Assembly: GCF_000153105.1 (NCBI RefSeq)
Contig: NZ_CH672376.1
Location: 2,145,058 to 2,209,057 of the forward strand
Origin: Blastopirellula marina DSM 3645
GTDB lineage: Bacteria; Planctomycetota; Planctomycetia; Pirellulales; Pirellulaceae
DNA: 64,000 nucleotides
Direction of reading: 5' to 3'
Positions 62,565 to 64,000 of this stretch are shown piece after piece. The notes beneath the pieces are model-generated. The model saw only the letters and a program-made list of their open reading frames with translations, was not told where the DNA came from and did no database searches. Made by a program: the position numbers and the translations under genes. The stretch's first letter is position 1. Every line of letters begins with the position of its first letter.

Positions 62565-63968
62565 ATGGTTTCGCATCGTTGTTGTACGGCAGCACTACTG
62601 TTACCACTGCTTCTGTATTCTGTCGTCGCGGCACAGCCTGCGCCGGCTCCCTTGGAGTTAATTCCGCAGATCGCCAGCGATCAGGCGCGCGAAACCGAAG
62701 CGATCGTCGCCGAGTTGGAACGGTCCGGATGTACCTTTGGGTATGCCGATTCGCTTCGTTCTGAACTCTTTCATTGGCACGAATACGCCTGTGTCCGCGT
62801 CGAAGGGGACAAGATCAAGCCAGAGCAGTGGAAACTGCTGCTGCAGCTTCCCGATGTAAAGCTGCTGTCGCTGCACCAGACCAAGTTTGCCGAAGAAGTG
62901 GGAGACGTTCTCGGTCAGTTGCACCAACTGACCGAATTGCAGTTGCACGAAAGCTTTGATGACAAGGGAATTCGCGTCGTCACGACGCTCAGCCCTTTGA
63001 AAGCGTTGCTGATCGCCAAAACGAAGGCCTCTTCCGATAGTTTTTTTGGACTGGAAGAGCTTCGTAAGCTGGAGCAGGTCGAGTTTACCGATTTGGTGAT
63101 CAATCAAGCGGTGATCGGCGGCCTCCGCGGCTTGCCCAATCTGAATCAATTCAACATTCGCAACAGCGAACTGGCGTTGCCTTGGGCGCTCGACGAACGT
63201 TCTTTTCCGCAATTGAAAACGTTGTTGATTGACGGCGGAAAAGCGGACGCGGCCCTGATCGGCGAGGTCTGTTCGATCCCCACGCTCCAGCAACTACAGC
63301 TCAGCTGTCCCGTGGGCCAATTCACGATCAACGATTTCCGGCGTCTTGCCGACTTGCCGAATTTGGTCGATCTCTCTTTGGTCAGGTCATCGCTCCCTGA
63401 CGAGTCTTGCCCGCTCGCGACGCAACAGTTGAAGATTCAAAAGCTAAACGTCGGGCAGACCGGCATTGGAAATCAATTCCTCTCCACCATCGGCGACTTC
63501 CCCAATCTGCGTGAGTTGGATCTGACCGGCTCCAAAATCACCGACGGCGGGCTGGCTTACTTGTCCGAATTGTCGCAGCTCGAATCGCTGACCCTGAGCG
63601 AAACCAACATCAGCTCGGCTGCGGCCAAACATTTCTCGCAGTTGCAATCGCTCCGTGAACTCCATTTGCACAACACGAAACTCGACGGTCAGGCGATGGT
63701 CGATATCGCCAAGCTGAAGAATCTGGAGTGGATCGATTTGAGCAAGTCGAACGTCCAGGGAGAGCAACTGCTAGAGCTTCGAAAGTTGCCAAAGCTGCGC
63801 GGCGTCGTTCTGATGAACACGCCGATCGGCGCCGCCGACTTGCCCTATCTGAAGCAGCTTTATCACATCGACGAGATCTATGTCGAAGAGACTAATCTGA
63901 CCAACGAAGAGCAGATCAAACTGCACGAGGCGCTCGCCAAAGCGCGCAACTACCGCCCCAGCGCCTAA
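62565..63968 (+). CDS. Secreted leucine-rich-repeat protein (planctomycete type), second copy
   Basis: A 467-residue protein with a signal peptide (CTAALLLPLLLYSVVAAQ). The repeats again follow LxxLxxLxLxxT: LPDVKLLSLHQTKFAEE, LSPLKALLIAKTKASSD, LPNLVDLSLVRSSLPDE, LSQLESLTLSETNISSA, LKNLEWIDLSKSNVQGE. The layout is close to the LRR gene just upstream, so a tandem duplication is likely. ATG 62565 follows AGGAGG at 62553-62558. The product probably binds proteins at the cell surface. Confidence 0.85.
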   Translation: MVSHRCCTAALLLPLLLYSVVAAQPAPAPLELIPQIASDQARETEAIVAELERSGCTFGYADSLRSELFHWHEYACVRVEGDKIKPEQWKLLLQLPDVKLLSLHQTKFAEEVGDVLGQLHQLTELQLHESFDDKGIRVVTTLSPLKALLIAKTKASSDSFFGLEELRKLEQVEFTDLVINQAVIGGLRGLPNLNQFNIRNSELALPWALDERSFPQLKTLLIDGGKADAALIGEVCSIPTLQQLQLSCPVGQFTINDFRRLADLPNLVDLSLVRSSLPDESCPLATQQLKIQKLNVGQTGIGNQFLSTIGDFPNLRELDLTGSKITDGGLAYLSELSQLESLTLSETNISSAAAKHFSQLQSLRELHLHNTKLDGQAMVDIAKLKNLEWIDLSKSNVQGEQLLELRKLPKLRGVVLMNTPIGAADLPYLKQLYHIDEIYVEETNLTNEEQIKLHEALAKARNYRPSA

Positions 63969-64000
63969 TCGGCGTAGAGTCCGCTATACGGCCCAAGAAG

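Overview
The window looks like chromosomal DNA of a planctomycete, most likely a Pirellulales-type organism (Blastopirellula/Bremerella-like). This rests on gene families typical of that group: an H-X9-DG (DUF1559) pseudopilin followed by a small regulatory-like lipoprotein, a PVC-type dehydrogenase fused to HEAT repeats and cytochrome c, a tandem DUF1080 protein, a ThuA-like protein, planctomycete leucine-rich-repeat proteins and many secreted low-complexity proteins. No rRNA, tRNA, CRISPR array, complete insertion sequence or prophage was recognised.

Layout. 0.2-4.5 kb: hpnC-hpnD-hpnE (squalene synthesis) divergent from ispH, an isoprenoid block. 4.9-9.3 kb: secreted low-complexity proteins, a SnoaL-like protein and a small winged-helix protein. 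9.3-11.5 kb: a membrane-anchored propeller/hydrolase. 11.7-15.4 kb: an AT-richer patch with a secreted protein matching parvovirus-type phospholipase A2 motifs, a Lys/Leu/Pro-repeat coiled-coil protein and a divergent XRE-like regulator. 15.5-19.2 kb: ExbD plus a very long membrane protein ending in a terpene-cyclase-like toroid. 19.3-21.2 kb: a secreted FAD oxidoreductase. 21.7-25.7 kb: opgG, a small unknown gene and opgH (osmoregulated periplasmic glucan). 25.7-32.0 kb: a cupin/JmjC-like protein, the DUF1559 pair, the DUF1080 protein and a Na+/H+ antiporter. 32.5-35.7 kb: a PulJ-like pseudopilin with a jelly-roll-like protein, divergent from a degenerate H-X9-DG pseudopilin. 35.9-40.9 kb: a polyprenyl glycosylphosphotransferase, the PVC dehydrogenase/cytochrome and ThuA-like protein. 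40.9-44.8 kb: a 40-bp tandem repeat array, then four translationally coupled paralogous membrane-anchored genes below a PD-(D/E)XK-like gene. 44.9-47.6 kb: a glycerol facilitator, a G3E GTPase and an acetyltransferase. 47.9-52.8 kb: an ammonium transporter fused to a hybrid histidine kinase, followed by a REC-HD-GYP regulator. 53.1-59.6 kb: an ExbB/MotA-like zinc-ribbon protein with two ExbD-like partners, divergent from a second zinc-ribbon membrane protein and a secretin-like protein. 59.8-64.0 kb: a ketosynthase homologue lacking two catalytic residues, then two leucine-rich-repeat proteins.

Coupled units worth noting: IspH supplies the isoprenoid precursors that HpnC/D/E turn into squalene. 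The Amt-kinase and HD-GYP genes overlap or nearly overlap, suggesting an ammonium to cyclic-di-GMP relay. The two divergent zinc-ribbon genes at 55-58 kb share one ribbon design and may serve one envelope complex. The most novel-looking units are the four-gene A/B duplication operon (41.2-43.9 kb), the phospholipase-like secreted protein (11.7-12.6 kb), the proton-channel-like operon (53.1-56.8 kb) and the catalytically altered ketosynthase (59.8-61.1 kb). Two families of palindromic elements lie at gene 3' ends; three copies of one family are recognised.
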